The notes beneath the pieces were generated by a model that did no database searches, was not told the DNA's origin, and worked only from the letters and a program-made list of their open reading frames with translations. A stretch of 15,892 bases of DNA from Fibrobacterota bacterium. Its GTDB lineage: Bacteria; Fibrobacterota; Chitinivibrionia; Chitinivibrionales; FEN-1185. The DNA lies in assembly GCA_003165595.1 (NCBI GenBank), contig PLWQ01000010.1, positions 114,228-130,119 on the forward strand, written 5' to 3'. The translations under genes and the position numbers were made by a program. Positions 13,609 through 15,892 of this stretch are shown here, one piece after another. Numbering within the stretch: position 1 is the stretch's first letter; every line of letters begins with the position of its first letter.

Positions 13609-15892
13609 ATGATGCCCCAGCTTCCCATTTACGAACACAAGTCGATCATTCTCGCCGCAATGCGAGACCACAAGACCCTCATTATCCGCGCGCCCACCGG
13701 CTCCGGTAAATCAACCCAGGTGCCGCAAATGCTCCTCGAATCGGGCTTGTTTGGCGGCCAGATTCTCGTTCTGCAGCCTCGCCGGCTTGCCGCGCGCATG
13801 CTTGCGGCGCGCGTTGCCGAAGAGCGGGGGAGCGAACTGGGAAAGGAAGTCGGGTTTCAGACGCGCTTCGAGACGCTCGTGTCAAGTGAAACGCGCGTGC
13901 GGTTCATCACCGAAGGAATCCTGCCCAGAATGCTTTTGTCGAACAGAACGCTTGCCGGCGTGTCTGCGGTGATCTTCGACGAGTTCCACGAGCGCAGTCT
14001 CGCCACGGATCTCGGTCTCGCTCTTGTGAAGGACCTGCAACTCCACGCAAGGCCCGATCTCGCCATTGTAGTGATGTCGGCGACCATCGACGCGGGCCCG
14101 CTTGCCGCGTACCTGGAGAAGCCGGCAGTGATTGAGTCCTCGGGCCGTGTTTTCCCCATAGAAATCCGGTACAGTGCATATATGCCGTCTGCAGCAACGC
14201 CCGTTTGGAACATGGCTGCCGACGCAGTAGCGGGACTCGTTCGCAGTGGCGAAAGCGGCGACGTGCTGGTGTTCTTGCCGGGCGCATACGAAATAAGGAA
14301 AACCGTGGAGGCTGTCCAACGGAGCGTGCGCTCCGAAAGCGTGACCGTGCTGCCGCTGTACGGGGACCTCCCCGCCAACCGTCAGCACCAGGTGATGGAA
14401 CAAGTGACGCGAAGGAAGATCATCGTGGCCACGAACATCGCCGAAACCTCGCTCACCATCCCCGGCGTGCGGCACGTCGTGGACAGCGGACTCGCGCGCG
14501 TGAGCCGGTACGATTCGGGCCGCGGATTCAACACGCTGTATACCGAGCCCGTCAGCATGGATTCGGCCGACCAGCGTGCGGGACGTGCCGGCCGCGAGGC
14601 GGCGGGCATCTGCGTGCGGCTCTGGACGGCCGCGTATCAGGCCGGCCGGCCGCGCCGAACGACGCCCGAAGTGCTGCGGGTCGATCTGGCAGAAACTGCT
14701 TTGCACCTGCGAATGACCGGCTACGCGTCGCCCGATGAATTCGGGTGGTTCGAACGGCCGCCGCAGTCCGCGCTGTCGGCGGCGCACGAGCTCCTGCTGC
14801 TTCTGGGCGCCGTTGACTCATCGGGCGAAATCACCGATTCCGGAAAAGAAATGGCCCAGCTGCCAATGCACCCGAGGCTTGCGCGGCTTCTCCTTGAGGC
14901 CGGGAAGCGGGGAGCAGCCCGGCTTGCGACGTTCAGCGCGGCGCTGCTGTCCGAGCGCTCCGCACTGGCAGGCAAGCCGGACTATCCGGAAGAGGCGCAC
15001 CGGCAGGAGATAGCTTCCGATTTTTACGGACAGTATTGCCTGTTCGAGAAGATCCGGCAAAGCGGATTCGACCCTGCGCTGTGCCTTAGGTACGCGGTAA
15101 ACGCGGGCGCGGCGCGCAACGTGCTCAGAACGCAAGCGCTTTTCCTCCAGCATTGCAGGCGGCTGGGCCTGCACACGAGGGACGCCGACGATGCGCCGCT
15201 TGTCCTCGCAGAAACCCTGCTGCTGGCGTATCCCGACCATCTTGCCGTTCGCAAAGACGCAGGTACGCTCGTGTGCAGGCTGAAGAACGACCGGCACGGG
15301 GAACTGGCAAAAGACAGCCTGGCGCGGAGCGCGGACATACTCGTGGCTGCCGAGATCCGTGAGACCAAGGACCAGAAACAGAAACTGAAAACCGTGCTTT
15401 CACTTGCAACGGAAATCAAGCGGGAGTGGCTCCAGCGCCATTTTGGAAACGAGTGGCGTGTCGAATCGGGCGTGGCATGGAACCCTGTTACGCAATCCGT
15501 GGAAAACAGCGAACGGTCGTGGTGTCTGGGCGTGCTCGTTGAGGAAAGGATAGGCCTGGACGTTGATTTGGCAAAGGCCTCGGCTCTTCTCGCGGACACG
15601 ATCATCGAGAAGAACATGTCGGAGCCAGGCTGGGACCAGGCAGCGGACGACTTTGTCAACCGTGTGCGATGGGTGAGCGGGCAGTTCCCAAACGAGCCGC
15701 TGCCTCATTTTACCGGCGACGATCGCGCGCTCGTGATCCACGCGTTGTGTGAAGGCGAGCGAAGGTACGAAAAAGTCAAGGACAAACCTGCGCTGCCCTT
15801 TCTCGAGGAACTTTTGAGTACGCAGCAGCGGCGATTCGTGGATTCCGTTGCTCCCGCCGCAATCGATCTGCCGTCGGGCCGCCGCATGAAAA
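13609..15892 (+). CDS. hrpB: HrpB, ATP-dependent DExH-box helicase (3' end beyond window)
   Basis: 761 complete codons with no stop before the window ends. The family is usually about 810-850 residues, so roughly the last tenth is missing. Motifs: Walker A APTGSGKST (28-36), PRRLAAR (58-64), DEFHERS (124-130, Walker B), SAT (157-159), ATNIAETSLTIPG (274-286), QRAGRAGR (322-329), followed by a winged-helix/HA2 region and the long HrpB-specific C-terminal domain, whose LPSGR motif is the last thing visible. HrpB is a DEAH/RHA-type helicase. Its cellular role in most bacteria is not settled, although RNA helicase activity is expected. Two adjacent in-frame ATGs (13609 and 13612) are possible starts, and neither has a strong ribosome site. 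No promoter is convincing, although a TATTTT sits at 13549-13554. Confidence 0.95.
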   Translation, partial: MMPQLPIYEHKSIILAAMRDHKTLIIRAPTGSGKSTQVPQMLLESGLFGGQILVLQPRRLAARMLAARVAEERGSELGKEVGFQTRFETLVSSETRVRFITEGILPRMLLSNRTLAGVSAVIFDEFHERSLATDLGLALVKDLQLHARPDLAIVVMSATIDAGPLAAYLEKPAVIESSGRVFPIEIRYSAYMPSAATPVWNMAADAVAGLVRSGESGDVLVFLPGAYEIRKTVEAVQRSVRSESVTVLPLYGDLPANRQHQVMEQVTRRKIIVATNIAETSLTIPGVRHVVDSGLARVSRYDSGRGFNTLYTEPVSMDSADQRAGRAGREAAGICVRLWTAAYQAGRPRRTTPEVLRVDLAETALHLRMTGYASPDEFGWFERPPQSALSAAHELLLLLGAVDSSGEITDSGKEMAQLPMHPRLARLLLEAGKRGAARLATFSAALLSERSALAGKPDYPEEAHRQEIASDFYGQYCLFEKIRQSGFDPALCLRYAVNAGAARNVLRTQALFLQHCRRLGLHTRDADDAPLVLAETLLLAYPDHLAVRKDAGTLVCRLKNDRHGELAKDSLARSADILVAAEIRETKDQKQKLKTVLSLATEIKREWLQRHFGNEWRVESGVAWNPVTQSVENSERSWCLGVLVEERIGLDVDLAKASALLADTIIEKNMSEPGWDQAADDFVNRVRWVSGQFPNEPLPHFTGDDRALVIHALCEGERRYEKVKDKPALPFLEELLSTQQRRFVDSVAPAAIDLPSGRRMK

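Overview
The window is about 15.9 kb of GC-rich bacterial chromosome. It shows no phage, plasmid or CRISPR structure. Three clues point to a free-living, flagellated bacterium with a type IX-like secretion system: an anti-sigma-28 factor (FlgM) behind a sigma-28-type promoter, a secreted SGNH hydrolase ending in a sorting-domain-like tail, and a second, orphan sorting-domain remnant. Fibrobacterota (Chitinispirillia/Chitinivibrionia) is my best guess. That is an inference from gene style, not a placement.

Layout. 1-341: non-coding, with a 16-bp hairpin. 342-4720: a cell-envelope glycosylation neighbourhood, made of a GtrB/DPM1-like polyprenyl-phosphate glycosyltransferase (+), a DUF2079 membrane protein (-) that ends one base from it, and a second polytopic GT-C-like membrane protein (+). 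The last two start from back-to-back promoters. 4765-4878: a decayed type IX sorting-domain remnant (-). 4962-5552: a flavodoxin-fold FMN reductase with a four-cysteine motif (-). 5553-6319: long non-coding stretch holding a copy of a tRNA 3' end. 6320-7228: an AT-richer AraC-family regulator (+). 7403-7492: tRNA-Leu(UAA) (-). 7641-8145: flgM (-) with terminator, leader and sigma-28 promoter. 8309-11193: uvrB and a translationally coupled HEAT-repeat gene (-). 11327-12445: secreted SGNH hydrolase (-). 12611-13360: steroid 5-alpha-reductase-like membrane enzyme (+). 13392-13466: three hairpins. 13609-end: HrpB helicase, cut off by the window edge.

The most interesting signal is the roughly 120-base flgM leader. 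It carries four AGGGA motifs. Three sit in hairpin-like CC-AGGGAY-GG elements, two of which have different but self-complementary stems. This is the signature of CsrA/RsmA binding sites, so FlgM synthesis, or CsrA itself by titration, may be controlled at RNA level downstream of sigma-28.

Second, the AraC gene lies between tRNA-Leu and a same-orientation copy of that tRNA's 3' end. This is the geometry left by tRNA-targeted integration, suggesting a small acquired islet with no integrase left.
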